Shown: positions 55,933-64,000 of the stretch, one piece after another
How positions within the stretch are numbered: the first letter of the stretch is position 1
How the letters are laid out: each line of letters begins with the position of its first letter
Source: Variovorax sp. ZS18.2.2
GTDB lineage: Bacteria; Pseudomonadota; Gammaproteobacteria; Burkholderiales; Burkholderiaceae_C
Length of the DNA: 64,000 bases
NCBI RefSeq assembly: GCF_024701975.1
Contig: NZ_JANLNM010000005.1
Location: 248,001 to 312,000 of the forward strand
Reading direction: 5' to 3'
Position numbers and translations under genes: made by a program
Notes under the pieces: generated by a model
Seen by the model: only the letters and a program-made list of their open reading frames with translations
Databases searched by the model: none
Told to the model about the DNA's origin: nothing

Positions 55933-55962
55933 GGCGAAACCGGCGCGGGGGCCGGTTTCGCC
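55933..55962 (-). terminator. Hairpin after the nuclease gene
   Basis: GGCGAAACCGGC (55933-55944) and its perfect inverted copy GCCGGTTTCGCC (55951-55962) with a 6-nt loop, just beyond the nuclease stop at 55969. On the minus strand it is followed by a T-containing stretch. Likely a rho-independent terminator for the nuclease gene. Confidence 0.75.
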
Positions 55963-55968
55963 GCTTGC

Positions 55969-58770
55969 TCAATTCACCGTGTGTGCGCCCAGGCCCGCGG
56001 AGGTGTCGATGGGGAAGCTGTCCCATTGCACCGACGGATCGAAGGCGAGGCCCGGGTTGCGGTCGCCGGCCTTGATGGTGGGCTTGCGGCGCAGGGTCTG
56101 GTTCAGCGTGCTGATGCCGCCGACGCCAGTCCATTCGGTGCCGGGGTCGGTGCCGACCTGGCCGAAACGGTCGATGACCACGCCGGATTTTTCCAGCGTC
56201 AGCGCATCGTCGCCATTGAAGTTGATGACGGTGCTGTTGATGACCGTGCCCGGCGGTTTGAAGGCCGCGGTGGCGCCGTTGTTCGCCAGCACCAGCACGC
56301 CACCGGCCGGCAGGGAGCCGGTCAACGGCGCAGAGTTGCTCGGCGCGGCCGCACCGTTGGAATACAGGTTGAGGGTGTACAGGCTGAGGTCCACGGCCGA
56401 CGCGGTCGGGTTGTAGATCTCCAGCGCCTTGTTGGTCGCCGAGCCTTCCACGTATTCGCTGATGAACAGGTCCGGCGCGCCGGGTGGCGTCACCACCACC
56501 ACCGTGCTGACAGTCACGCCGCCCGACTGCGTGGCCGTCTGGCCGGCCGAGTTGGTGAGCGTGACCACGATGTTGAAGGTGCCCGCGGCCGCGTAGGTGT
56601 GCGTGACCACGCCCGTGCCCGGTGCCGTCGTGGCGGCGGTGCCGTCGCCCCAATCGACCGACAGGGAAGTCACCGTGGCCGTGCCTCCGGGCGTGGCTTC
56701 CGAGATGTTCACGCTGTAGGTCTCGCCCACTTTCACGGCGGACGGGATCGACGCGGTGACGATGGGTTGCGTCACGGCCGCATCGGCCGCGAGCGTCAGG
56801 CCGACCAGCACGGGGTCGTGGTCCGACGCGCGGAAGGGCGTGGGCGCATAGCGGTCGTCGGTGGTGAAGTCGGTGTTGTAGTCCAGCGCGGTCGGCTCGT
56901 CGGAATTGATGTGCCAGACGCTCACGCCGCTGACCTGTGTCTTCAGCGAATCCGAGGCGTAGGAGTGGTCCAGCGCACCGGTCTCGCCGCCGAAGACGTA
57001 GGTATAGCGGTCGTTGGCGGGCATGCGCTTGAGCAGGCTCTCGTTGCCGACCGCTTCCAGTTCCTTGGTCGGGTCTTCCAGCAGGTAGCTGTTGAAGTCG
57101 CCCATCATCAGCACGTCGGCCTCGGTCTGGGGCGCGCCCATGAGCTTGAGCTTGGCGACGAAGCTGTTGAGCGCCTTCGCCTGCTGGATGCGCGCGAGGT
57201 TGAAGCAACCCTGCCCCTGGTCGATGTCGCCCGTGCTCGGGCAACTGCCCTTGCTCTTGAAGTGGTTGACCACGAACCAGAAGCCGCCGTTGTTGCCCAC
57301 CGCGCTGAAGCGCTGGGCCAGCGGCGGCCGTCCGCTGGCTGCCGTGTAGTCGGTCAGGTCCGTGCCGGTCGGCAGCACGGCGTTGCCCACGCGCTGGACC
57401 TTCGCGGGCTTATAGAGGATGTCCACCTTGATGGCATCGGTGCCGAACACGCCGCTGTGAACGGCGGCGTAGGTGCCCGCGCCAACCTTGGCGTTCAGGG
57501 CTGCGAGCAGGTCGTCCGTGGCCACGTCGGTGTTCTGGATTTCCATCAGCCCGAGCACGTCGGCATCGAGCCCCGCGATGGCGGCCACGATCTTGGCCTG
57601 CTGCCGCTGGAACTCATTGAGGTTGTTGGCGCCACGGCAGTTCGCGGCGGCAGCCGGACCCGTGCCGAACGAGCAGCCCTGGCCGGTCTGGCCCGAGGCG
57701 GTTTCTCCGTTCAGGAACGTGGTGAAGTAGTTCAGCACGTTGAAGCTCGCGACCTTCAGCGCGCCGTTGACCACCGGTGCGGTGGGCTGGCGCGCATTGG
57801 TCTCTGCGAACACCGGTGCCACCGTCGGCTGGATGCGGTAGGCGCCGAAGTTGTGGCTCAGGATGCCGGTGACCTTCTGCGTCGTGTCGCCCATGCGCCG
57901 GGTGCCGTCGGTCCCGGGCGCGCTCAGGTAGGGAATGGGGTTCGGGTTCTGCGGCGAGGCGCCGTCGTCCAGCACGATGCGCGAGAGCAGGTTCTGTGCA
58001 TGCGTGGCGGCCGCGTTGCCGTTGGTGAAGTTGAACTGCCGCCCGTTGAGCGACAGCACCATCTGGCCATAGCGGCCGAGCTCGAAGAGTTCCGTCACGG
58101 CGAGCGGCTGCGCGATCTCGACCAGCATGCCTTCGTAGCGCTCCAGCGTGGATTCATCGGCCACCGGCAGCGTGATCTGCGTGGGCGCGATGACGACACC
58201 GCTGCCGCAGACGCTGATGGCCAGCGGGTCGCCGCTGGTGCCCGCGATCTGCGTGATGGCATCGGGCTTGGCGCTGGCGCCCGCGGTCTGGCCGAACTCG
58301 GTCACGGCGCCCGAGACCTGGACATAGTCGCCCACGGCCACGCGCGTGGCGGCGCCCGGCGCGTACACGAAGATGCCTTCGGAGGTCGCCGGATCGGCGT
58401 CGGGCACGAGCTGCTGTACGAAGAAGCCATTGAGCTTGACGCTGGTGGTGCCGGTGTTCTGGAAATCGCCGACGACCACGCCGCGCACGGTCACGGCCTG
58501 CGCCGCCATCGGGCTCAGATCGCCCGTGCCCTGGATGGCCGATATGGCCGTGAGCGGCGCATTGGCCGGCACGGCGGCGGAGCAGGTGGGCGGCGTGACC
58601 GGTGGGGTTTCCGGCGGTGTCGTGACCGGCGGCGCATTGCCCGAAGGCGGGGGGATCAGCGGGAACGAAGCGCCCCCATTGCCGCCGCCACCGCAGGCGG
58701 TCAGCACGAGAGCCAGGGTCAGTGCCAACGTCTTGAACTGCCAGAGTGGCCTCGATGCTGGATGCGTCAT
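55969..58770 (-). CDS. ExeM/NucH-like extracellular nuclease lipoprotein
   Basis: 933 residues. A lipobox LTAC near residue 26 (followed by GGGG) marks an exported lipoprotein. Domains in order: an OB-like region (VRGVVVGDFQNTG), then an endonuclease/exonuclease/phosphatase fold (~350-690) with LKVASFNVLNY, GLMEIQN, MMGDFNSY and SDHDPVLVG as catalytic motifs. Next is a PKD-like repeat (VDWGDGTAATT...HTYAAAGTF), then a C-terminal lamin-tail domain (DLFISEYVEGSATNKALEIYN). In most ExeM/NucH the lamin-tail lies at the N-terminus; here it is last. Probable DNase for nutrient use or matrix remodelling. Confidence 0.9.
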   Translation of the reverse strand: MTHPASRPLWQFKTLALTLALVLTACGGGGNGGASFPLIPPPSGNAPPVTTPPETPPVTPPTCSAAVPANAPLTAISAIQGTGDLSPMAAQAVTVRGVVVGDFQNTGTTSVKLNGFFVQQLVPDADPATSEGIFVYAPGAATRVAVGDYVQVSGAVTEFGQTAGASAKPDAITQIAGTSGDPLAISVCGSGVVIAPTQITLPVADESTLERYEGMLVEIAQPLAVTELFELGRYGQMVLSLNGRQFNFTNGNAAATHAQNLLSRIVLDDGASPQNPNPIPYLSAPGTDGTRRMGDTTQKVTGILSHNFGAYRIQPTVAPVFAETNARQPTAPVVNGALKVASFNVLNYFTTFLNGETASGQTGQGCSFGTGPAAAANCRGANNLNEFQRQQAKIVAAIAGLDADVLGLMEIQNTDVATDDLLAALNAKVGAGTYAAVHSGVFGTDAIKVDILYKPAKVQRVGNAVLPTGTDLTDYTAASGRPPLAQRFSAVGNNGGFWFVVNHFKSKGSCPSTGDIDQGQGCFNLARIQQAKALNSFVAKLKLMGAPQTEADVLMMGDFNSYLLEDPTKELEAVGNESLLKRMPANDRYTYVFGGETGALDHSYASDSLKTQVSGVSVWHINSDEPTALDYNTDFTTDDRYAPTPFRASDHDPVLVGLTLAADAAVTQPIVTASIPSAVKVGETYSVNISEATPGGTATVTSLSVDWGDGTAATTAPGTGVVTHTYAAAGTFNIVVTLTNSAGQTATQSGGVTVSTVVVVTPPGAPDLFISEYVEGSATNKALEIYNPTASAVDLSLYTLNLYSNGAAAPSNSAPLTGSLPAGGVLVLANNGATAAFKPPGTVINSTVINFNGDDALTLEKSGVVIDRFGQVGTDPGTEWTGVGGISTLNQTLRRKPTIKAGDRNPGLAFDPSVQWDSFPIDTSAGLGAHTVN

Positions 58771-59027
58771 GTGGAATTTTTTGAGTGAAGTAAGAAACAG
58801 CGGTCGAACAGCGGCTGTTTCTATGGCTCTTGTGTGTCACCTCCAAGAAACGCGGGCTTGGCATGGGTAATTGCGCGGGCTGCCGCAGCCGCCCTTGCGA
58901 TAGGCAGGACAGGCAGCTCGCACAAGGCGCGGCGCTTCCCCGTCAGCGCGTGACGGCGTGAAGTGCAAGCGAGGATCGGATGAGAGAGTGCCCGGCGGAT
59001 GAGCCGGATTCGGCGTTCGACCGCCTG

Positions 59028-61244
59028 CTAGGCCGGCACGGCGTCGATGTTCGCCCGGTCCCAGTGACGATGCTTGGCGATCGCCGCGATGAAGTCGTGC
59101 GCGATCTGCGTGGCCGCCGTGCTGTCGCCCAGATTGGTGACCGGTGTGGCCGCCACAATGACGCCCGCGGGCGCGTCGCTGTCCGCTCCGATGCCCAACG
59201 TCGAGAGCAGTTGCACGCCCTCGCCCACCGTGCAGATCGCCTTGCAGTGCTTGTAGGCTTCCAGCACGAAGTGCACGGCATCGCCCGTTGCCGCCATCGC
59301 GGCCGCGCTGTCGGTGCCGGCCGGCACCAGCACCGCATCGAACATCACCGAGGGCGTGTTGGCGAACGTCATGTCGACATCGATCTGCCGCTTGGACGCA
59401 CTGGCCACGGTGCCCAGGCGCGGGCCGACGACCTTGCACTGCGCGCCGGCCTGTTCCAGCGCATCGCGGATCGGCTTGAGCGACGCCGAATCGACGCCGT
59501 CGGCCACGAGGATCGCGATCTTGCGGGTGCGGATCGAACCGTCGCCCGTGTCGGCCATGCTGAGCGCGGGCGATTCGTCGATCGGCAACGCGATGCGATG
59601 GTCGCGAAAGCCCGAGCGGCCCGCCGCCGCCTTGGCATCGGGCTCGCCGATGCCCAGCGGCTCGGCCACGCGGCGCGCGAGCTTCTCGTCCACATGTGCG
59701 AGGTTGTCGACCATGCGCTGGCGGATGGCCGGCACCTCGAGCTTGGAAAGCTCGAAGCGGAAGGCCGCGATGATGTGTTCCTTCTCGGGCGCGCTCTGGC
59801 TGTTGAAGAACAGGCGCGCCTGCGTGAAGTGGTCGTCGAACGAAGGGCTGCGGCGGCGCACCTTGGGCGTATCGATCTCTTCGGGGAACGACTGGAAGCC
59901 GTTGCTGCCGCCATCGACGCGGAACTCGGTGCCGCTGCCCAGCGTGTTGGGCTCGTAGGCCACCTGGCCGCGCGCGATGGTCTGGCGGTGCATGCCGTCG
60001 CGCTGGAAGTTGTGGAACGGGCACACGCCCTTGTTGATCGGCAGCTCGTGGAAGTTCGCGCCGCCCAGGCGCGAGATCTGCGTGTCGGTGTACGAGAACA
60101 GGCGCCCCTGCAAAAGCGGGTCGTTGCTGAAGTCGATGCCGGGCACCACGTGGCCGGGGTGGAAGGCCACCTGCTCGGTCTCGGCGAAGAAGTTGTCGGG
60201 GTTGCGGTCGAGCACCAGCTTGCCGATCTTCTGCACGGGCACCATTTCTTCGGGAATCAGCTTGGTGGGGTCGAGCAGGTCGAAGCCGAGCGAATGCTCC
60301 TTGTCGGCCGGAACGATCTGCACGCCGAGCTCCCATTCGGGGAAGTCGCCGTTCTCGATGGCTTCCCAGAGGTCGCGGCGATGAAAGTCGGCGTCCTTGC
60401 CGGCGATCTTCTGTGCCTCGTCCCACACCAGGCCGTGGATGCCGAGCTTGGGCTTCCAGTGGAATTTCACGAAGTGGCTCTCGCCGCGGTTGTTGACGAA
60501 GCGGAAGGTATGGACGCCGAAGCCTTCCATCATGCGAAGGCTGCGCGGAATGGCGCGGTCGCTCATCGCCCACATCAGCATGTGGGTGGTCTCGGGCATG
60601 AGCGAGGCGAAGTCCCAGAAGGTGTCGTGCGCGCTCGCGGCCTGCGGCATCTCGTGGTGCGGCTCGGGCTTCACGGCGTGGATGAGGTCGGGAAACTTCA
60701 TCGCGTCCTGGATGAAGAACACCGGGATGTTGTTGCCCACCAGGTCGTAGTTGCCCTCGCGGGTGTAGAACTTGACGGCGAAGCCGCGCACGTCGCGCAC
60801 CGTATCGGCGGATCCGCGCGAGCCCGCGACGGTCGAGAAGCGCACGAAAACGGGCGTCTTCACGTCCGGGTCCTGCAGAAAGTCGGCCGAGGTGAACTGC
60901 GACATCGACTTGTAGACCTGGAAATAGCCATGCGCCGCCGAACCGCGCGCATGCACCGCGCGCTCGGGAATGCGCTCGTGGTCGAAGTGCGTGATCTTCT
61001 CGCGCAGGATGAAGTCTTCGAGCAGCGTGGGTCCCCGCACGCCCGCCTTGAGCGAGTTGTGGTTGTCCGGGATCTGCAGCCCCTGGTTGGTGGTCAGGTG
61101 CGCGGGATGCTCGGTGGTGAAGCCATCGAGCTGCAGCTGCTTGGCGTTGCGGCCGTCACCGGACTTGGTGGTCTTGGTGGCATTGGCGCGGCGACCTGCG
61201 GCGGCTTTGTTCTGTGGCGTCATCGGGGACCTGGAATCTTTCAT
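59028..61244 (-). CDS. katE: Large-subunit catalase, hydroperoxidase II type (KatE)
   Basis: 738 residues (ATG 61242-61244; MTPQNK at 61221-61223 is another start). Family sequence is clear: active-site His in ERAVHARGSAAHGYF, FVRFSTVAGSRGSADTVRD, Asn in YDLVGNNIPVFF, and the haem-binding FSYTDTQISRLG. The C-terminal ~150 residues are the DJ-1-like domain (KIAILVADGVDSASLKPI) of large catalases. Breaks down hydrogen peroxide, usually under sigma-S control. A 50-residue membrane protein gene lies 38 nt upstream in the same orientation. Confidence 0.96.
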   Translation of the reverse strand: MKDSRSPMTPQNKAAAGRRANATKTTKSGDGRNAKQLQLDGFTTEHPAHLTTNQGLQIPDNHNSLKAGVRGPTLLEDFILREKITHFDHERIPERAVHARGSAAHGYFQVYKSMSQFTSADFLQDPDVKTPVFVRFSTVAGSRGSADTVRDVRGFAVKFYTREGNYDLVGNNIPVFFIQDAMKFPDLIHAVKPEPHHEMPQAASAHDTFWDFASLMPETTHMLMWAMSDRAIPRSLRMMEGFGVHTFRFVNNRGESHFVKFHWKPKLGIHGLVWDEAQKIAGKDADFHRRDLWEAIENGDFPEWELGVQIVPADKEHSLGFDLLDPTKLIPEEMVPVQKIGKLVLDRNPDNFFAETEQVAFHPGHVVPGIDFSNDPLLQGRLFSYTDTQISRLGGANFHELPINKGVCPFHNFQRDGMHRQTIARGQVAYEPNTLGSGTEFRVDGGSNGFQSFPEEIDTPKVRRRSPSFDDHFTQARLFFNSQSAPEKEHIIAAFRFELSKLEVPAIRQRMVDNLAHVDEKLARRVAEPLGIGEPDAKAAAGRSGFRDHRIALPIDESPALSMADTGDGSIRTRKIAILVADGVDSASLKPIRDALEQAGAQCKVVGPRLGTVASASKRQIDVDMTFANTPSVMFDAVLVPAGTDSAAAMAATGDAVHFVLEAYKHCKAICTVGEGVQLLSTLGIGADSDAPAGVIVAATPVTNLGDSTAATQIAHDFIAAIAKHRHWDRANIDAVPA

Positions 61245-61282
61245 GTCGTGAGGGAGAGATGGGAGAAGGCAGTCAGCCCCAC

Positions 61283-61435
61283 TCAGCCCATTTCGTTGTT
61301 GTTGTCGAGGAACATGTCGAGCACGTTGGCCACGGCGACCAGGCAGATGCATCCCGCAACGGCGGCGACGGCCCAGACGAGGATCTCGTCGCCCCACGCA
61401 CCGGTGAGCGAATCGAACAGGGTTGCGAACTCCAT
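61283..61435 (-). CDS. 50-residue putative membrane miniprotein upstream of katE
   Basis: Start MEFATLFDSLTGAWGDEILV, then a hydrophobic run (WAVAAVAGCICLVAVANVL) able to cross the membrane once, and a polar end DNNNEMG. A near-perfect GGAGGG Shine-Dalgarno lies 5 nt before the ATG (61433-61435), strong support for translation. The gene is 38 nt before katE, so it is probably in the same transcript. No family recognised; role unknown. It is a shorter frame than usual gene-calling limits. Confidence 0.7.
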   Translation of the reverse strand: MEFATLFDSLTGAWGDEILVWAVAAVAGCICLVAVANVLDMFLDNNNEMG

Positions 61436-61707
61436 GATTTCCCTCCAAGGAATCAGTCTGAACAGAACCTGAGGTTATGTTTTGCACCGTCTGTTACCCG
61501 TAGTGGCGCCCCGCCCTCGCATGTGGGAGGGCGCGCGCCCCGGCGGTAGGAGCGCGACTACGAGGGTTTGCGGGATGTGGCGCGCGGCTTCGGACACCTC
61601 TGTCGCATAGCATGGGCCGAAGACGGCACCGATCGTGCTTGTCGTGTTCTCGGCGTCTCACGCGCACCGGTCGCCTCACCGGTTGGTTCATCCAGGGAAG
61701 AAATCCA

Positions 61708-62526
61708 ATGCAGATCAGGATCGGATACGACATCCAGCTGGGCGTCACCGCCCCCACCGCGCTGATCTACATGTTGCAGGTGCACCCTTCGCGCGCCGCC
61801 GACATCCAGGGCAGCGAGAACATCACCATCAGCCCGCCGCTCATCACCGACCATTACAGCGACAGCTTCGGCAACCAGTGCGCGCGCGTGCATGTGCCGC
61901 TGGGGGTGAGCAGCGTGCGGTTGCGCAACCAGGCGACCGTGTACGACACCGGCGCGCCCGACCCGGTCGACCTGGGCGCCATCGAGCATGCGGCGGCCGA
62001 CCTGCCGGTGGCCGCGCTGCCTTTCGTGCTGCCCAGCCGCTATTGCGAAGTCGACAGCGAACTGCTGCAGTTCGCCTGGGCCAACTTCACGAACGTGGCG
62101 CCGGGCTGGGGCCGCGTGCAGGCGATCTGCGACTTCGTGCACAACCACCTGCGCTTCGACTACCAGAACGCCCGCGCCACGCGCACCGCGCTCGAAGGCT
62201 ATCGCGAGGGCACGGGCGTGTGCCGCGACTTCGCGCACCTGGCGATCACGCTGTGCCGCTGCATGAACATTCCGGCGCGCTACGTGACCGGCTACCTGGG
62301 CGACATCGGCATTCCGCCGGTGCGCTTTCCGATGGACTTCAGCGCGTGGTTCGAGGTGTACCTGGGCGACCGCTGGCACACCTTCGATGCGCGCCACAAC
62401 ACGCCGCGCATCGGCCGCGTGGTGATGGCGCGCGGGCGCGATGCGGCGGACGTGCCGATCACGATGGTGTTCGGCGCGAACACGCTGGAGCGCTTCGATG
62501 TGACGACGGAGGAAGTGCTGCAGTAG
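61708..62526 (+). CDS. Transglutaminase-like cysteine peptidase family protein
   Basis: 272 residues from the ATG at 61708 (AGGGAAG before it). The C-terminal half is a transglutaminase core: the Cys in GTGVCRDFAHLAITLCR, the His in WHTFDARHN and its following Asp. The N-terminal part (IGYDIQLGVTAPTALIYMLQ) is a family-typical beta domain. Such proteins are often adjacent to peptide-modifying genes; function not assignable. Divergent from the katE operon. Confidence 0.9.
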   Translation: MQIRIGYDIQLGVTAPTALIYMLQVHPSRAADIQGSENITISPPLITDHYSDSFGNQCARVHVPLGVSSVRLRNQATVYDTGAPDPVDLGAIEHAAADLPVAALPFVLPSRYCEVDSELLQFAWANFTNVAPGWGRVQAICDFVHNHLRFDYQNARATRTALEGYREGTGVCRDFAHLAITLCRCMNIPARYVTGYLGDIGIPPVRFPMDFSAWFEVYLGDRWHTFDARHNTPRIGRVVMARGRDAADVPITMVFGANTLERFDVTTEEVLQ

Positions 62527-62534
62527 CGACGGGT

Positions 62535-62654
62535 TTGCTCCTTCCCCCTTTGGGGGAAGGTTGGGATGGGGGCAGGCCTTCGATGAGGCGCTGCGTTTTC
62601 TTAAGGCCGTCGTGCCCCCACCCCAACCCTCCCCCAGAGGGGGAGGGAGAAAAA
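62535..62654. repeat. Dispersed palindromic repeat, copy 3
   Basis: Arms begin TTGCTCCTTCCCCCTTTGGG and end in the inverted equivalent (CCCCCAGAGGGGGAGGGAG), close to identical with copy 1 at 21406. It fills the gap between the convergent stops of the transglutaminase-like gene and ligD, where it may end transcription from both sides. Confidence 0.85.
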
Positions 62655-62661
62655 CCGGGCA

Positions 62662-64000
62662 CTACTGCGGCTTGTAATCGAGCATCTTCATCGCCGCTGC
62701 TATGCCCTTGCGGCTGCGCTCCAGCGCCGCCCACGGCTTGTTGCCCGTGGCGAAGCGCTCGGCCGCGTTGGCGATGGTCCATTGCGCGGCGCCGGTGAGT
62801 GCGGGCAACTCGTCCCATGCCACCGGCACCGACACGCCCAGCCCCGGGCGCGATCGCGCCGACCACGCGCTGACCGTCGTCGCACCGAAGCCGTTGCGCA
62901 GGTAGTCGACAAACACCTTGCCCACGCGGTTGCGCGGCCCGCTCTTGGCGACGAAGCGGTCCGGAATCGTCTGCGCCAGGTGCACCACCACCGCCTGCGA
63001 AAACCCCTTGACCTCGTCCCAACCGTACTGCCGGCGGATCGGCACCACCACGTGCAGGCCCTTGCCGCCACTGGTCTTGAGGAACGAAGGCAGGCCCAGT
63101 TCGTCGAGCAGCGTGCGCACCAGCATCGTCGCCTCCTGGATCTGCGGCCAGCCCACGCCCTCGCCGGGGTCGAGGTCGAAGGTCATGCGGTCGGGCCGGT
63201 CGATGGCGCGCGAGGTGGCGTTCCAGGTGTGCAGCTCGATGACGTTCATCTGCGCGGCGCCGATGAGCCCGGTCTTGCTGTCGATCTGCAGCAGCGGCTC
63301 GTGGCCCGGATCGAGTGCGGGGTCCAGCAGGTTGACGCCGGGTATCTCGCGGTTCTGGATGTGCTTCTGGAAGAACAGCTCGCCGCCCACGCCGTCGGGC
63401 GCGCGCACCAGCGACACCGGCCGCCCGCGCAGGTGCGGCAGCATGAGCGTGCCCACCGCGTCGTAGTAGGCGGCGAGTTCGCCCTTGGTGATGCCGCTCT
63501 TCGCATCGATCACGCGGTCGGCGTGGGAGATCTTCAATGCCATGGGTGCCTTCGCTCCTTGCTTCTTCGCGGGCGTCGCAGCCGAGGCCTCGGGTTGCGA
63601 CGCGCGTTCGCGCACGATGCTGCGCGCGGGCTTGTCGGCGCGCAGCCCCTGGAACACCGCCTGGCGCACACGGTCTTCGCGCGTCCATTCGCCGAAGGAG
63701 ACCTCGGCCACGAGCATGGGTTTGACCCATTGGGCCTTCGCGTTCACACCGTCCGGCGCGGGCTTGAAGGGGCAATCGTCGGTGGCCAACTTGTCCAGCC
63801 GCACCTTGATGTCGGCAAGCCGATCCGCGTTGAAGCCGGTGCCTACATTGCCGCAATAGCGCAGCCGTCCCTTGTCGTCGTGCACGCCGAGCAGCAGCGC
63901 GCCGAACCCCGCGCGCGCGCCCTTGGGCGCGGTGTAGCCGCCGATCACGAACTCCTGGCGCTGCTGGTTCTTGAGCTTGATCCAGTCGGCCGAGCGGCGC
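62662..64000 (-). CDS. ligD: ATP-dependent DNA ligase D, C-terminal part (cut by window)
   Basis: The frame runs from the stop at 62662 to the window edge (~446 codons). Near the edge, DWIKLKNQQRQEFVIGGYT is ligase motif V and the start of the ligase OB domain. After a linker comes the polymerase domain: MTFDLDPGEG with the metal-binding Asp pair, SGGKGLHVVVPI and NRVGKVFVDYLRN. LigD repairs double-strand breaks with Ku. Domain order ligase then polymerase as in most LigD; the ligase nucleotidyltransferase part (and nuclease part, if any) lies beyond the edge. No ku gene in the window. Confidence 0.95.
   Translation of the reverse strand, partial: RRSADWIKLKNQQRQEFVIGGYTAPKGARAGFGALLLGVHDDKGRLRYCGNVGTGFNADRLADIKVRLDKLATDDCPFKPAPDGVNAKAQWVKPMLVAEVSFGEWTREDRVRQAVFQGLRADKPARSIVRERASQPEASAATPAKKQGAKAPMALKISHADRVIDAKSGITKGELAAYYDAVGTLMLPHLRGRPVSLVRAPDGVGGELFFQKHIQNREIPGVNLLDPALDPGHEPLLQIDSKTGLIGAAQMNVIELHTWNATSRAIDRPDRMTFDLDPGEGVGWPQIQEATMLVRTLLDELGLPSFLKTSGGKGLHVVVPIRRQYGWDEVKGFSQAVVVHLAQTIPDRFVAKSGPRNRVGKVFVDYLRNGFGATTVSAWSARSRPGLGVSVPVAWDELPALTGAAQWTIANAAERFATGNKPWAALERSRKGIAAAMKMLDYKPQ

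Noticed and set aside
58793..58822. AGAAACAGC / GCTGTTTCT inverted repeat upstream of the nuclease gene
   Set aside because: Short 9-nt arms in an untranslated leader; could be an operator, but there is no support for any regulator.

Overview
The window is GC-rich DNA (roughly two thirds G+C by eye) from a beta-proteobacterium, most likely Burkholderiales/Comamonadaceae and Variovorax-like. This rests on codon use, an H1-like type VI secretion (T6SS) order, KatE plus LigD, and several families of GC-rich intergenic palindromes. It is inferred from content, since there is no rRNA or other marker gene. Both ends cut through genes: a vgrG on the left and a ligD on the right. No tRNA, rRNA, CRISPR array or transposase gene was seen.

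Region 1 (1-34.9 kb, all minus strand) is one long T6SS locus. In transcription order it reads tssK, tssL (with OmpA domain), tssM, tagF, a ~780-bp imperfect palindrome, a Ser/Thr kinase, an MltA-type lytic transglycosylase, a sigma-factor-like protein, a single-pass membrane protein, an exported caspase-family protein, hcp, tagJ, tssE, tssF, tssG, a TPR-methyltransferase, clpV and vgrG. It ends in a cargo/adaptor module: DUF2169-pentapeptide, pentapeptide, DUF3540, DUF4150/PAAR-like and a second vgrG. tssA, tssB, tssC and tssJ are not in the window. In an H1-type cluster tssABC would sit directly before hcp; here the sigma-like/membrane/caspase trio occupies that place.

Region 2 (35-46.3 kb) is sensory and metabolic. 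Two paralogous PhnD-type binding proteins are divergent from a hybrid histidine kinase, followed by another binding protein overlapping a second hybrid kinase. No ABC permease or ATPase is present, so the binding proteins may be sensor partners. A GlxA-type AraC regulator lies divergent from an isochorismatase-family hydrolase, followed by a glycosyltransferase-like/FkbM methyltransferase pair.

Region 3 (46.3-55.8 kb, minus) is a tight three-gene operon: a TPR-CHAT protease-like protein, a TpsB transporter and a 1835-residue TpsA adhesin.

Region 4 (56-64 kb) holds a large ExeM/NucH-like extracellular nuclease lipoprotein and a KatE catalase preceded by a 50-residue membrane miniprotein. A transglutaminase-family protein and the C-terminal part of DNA ligase D follow.

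The strongest leads are the sigma-like/membrane/caspase trio inside the T6SS locus and the CHAT-TpsB-TpsA operon. Others are a repeat element translated as the N-terminus of the caspase protein, the giant palindrome inside the T6SS operon, and the binding-protein/hybrid-kinase pairs.
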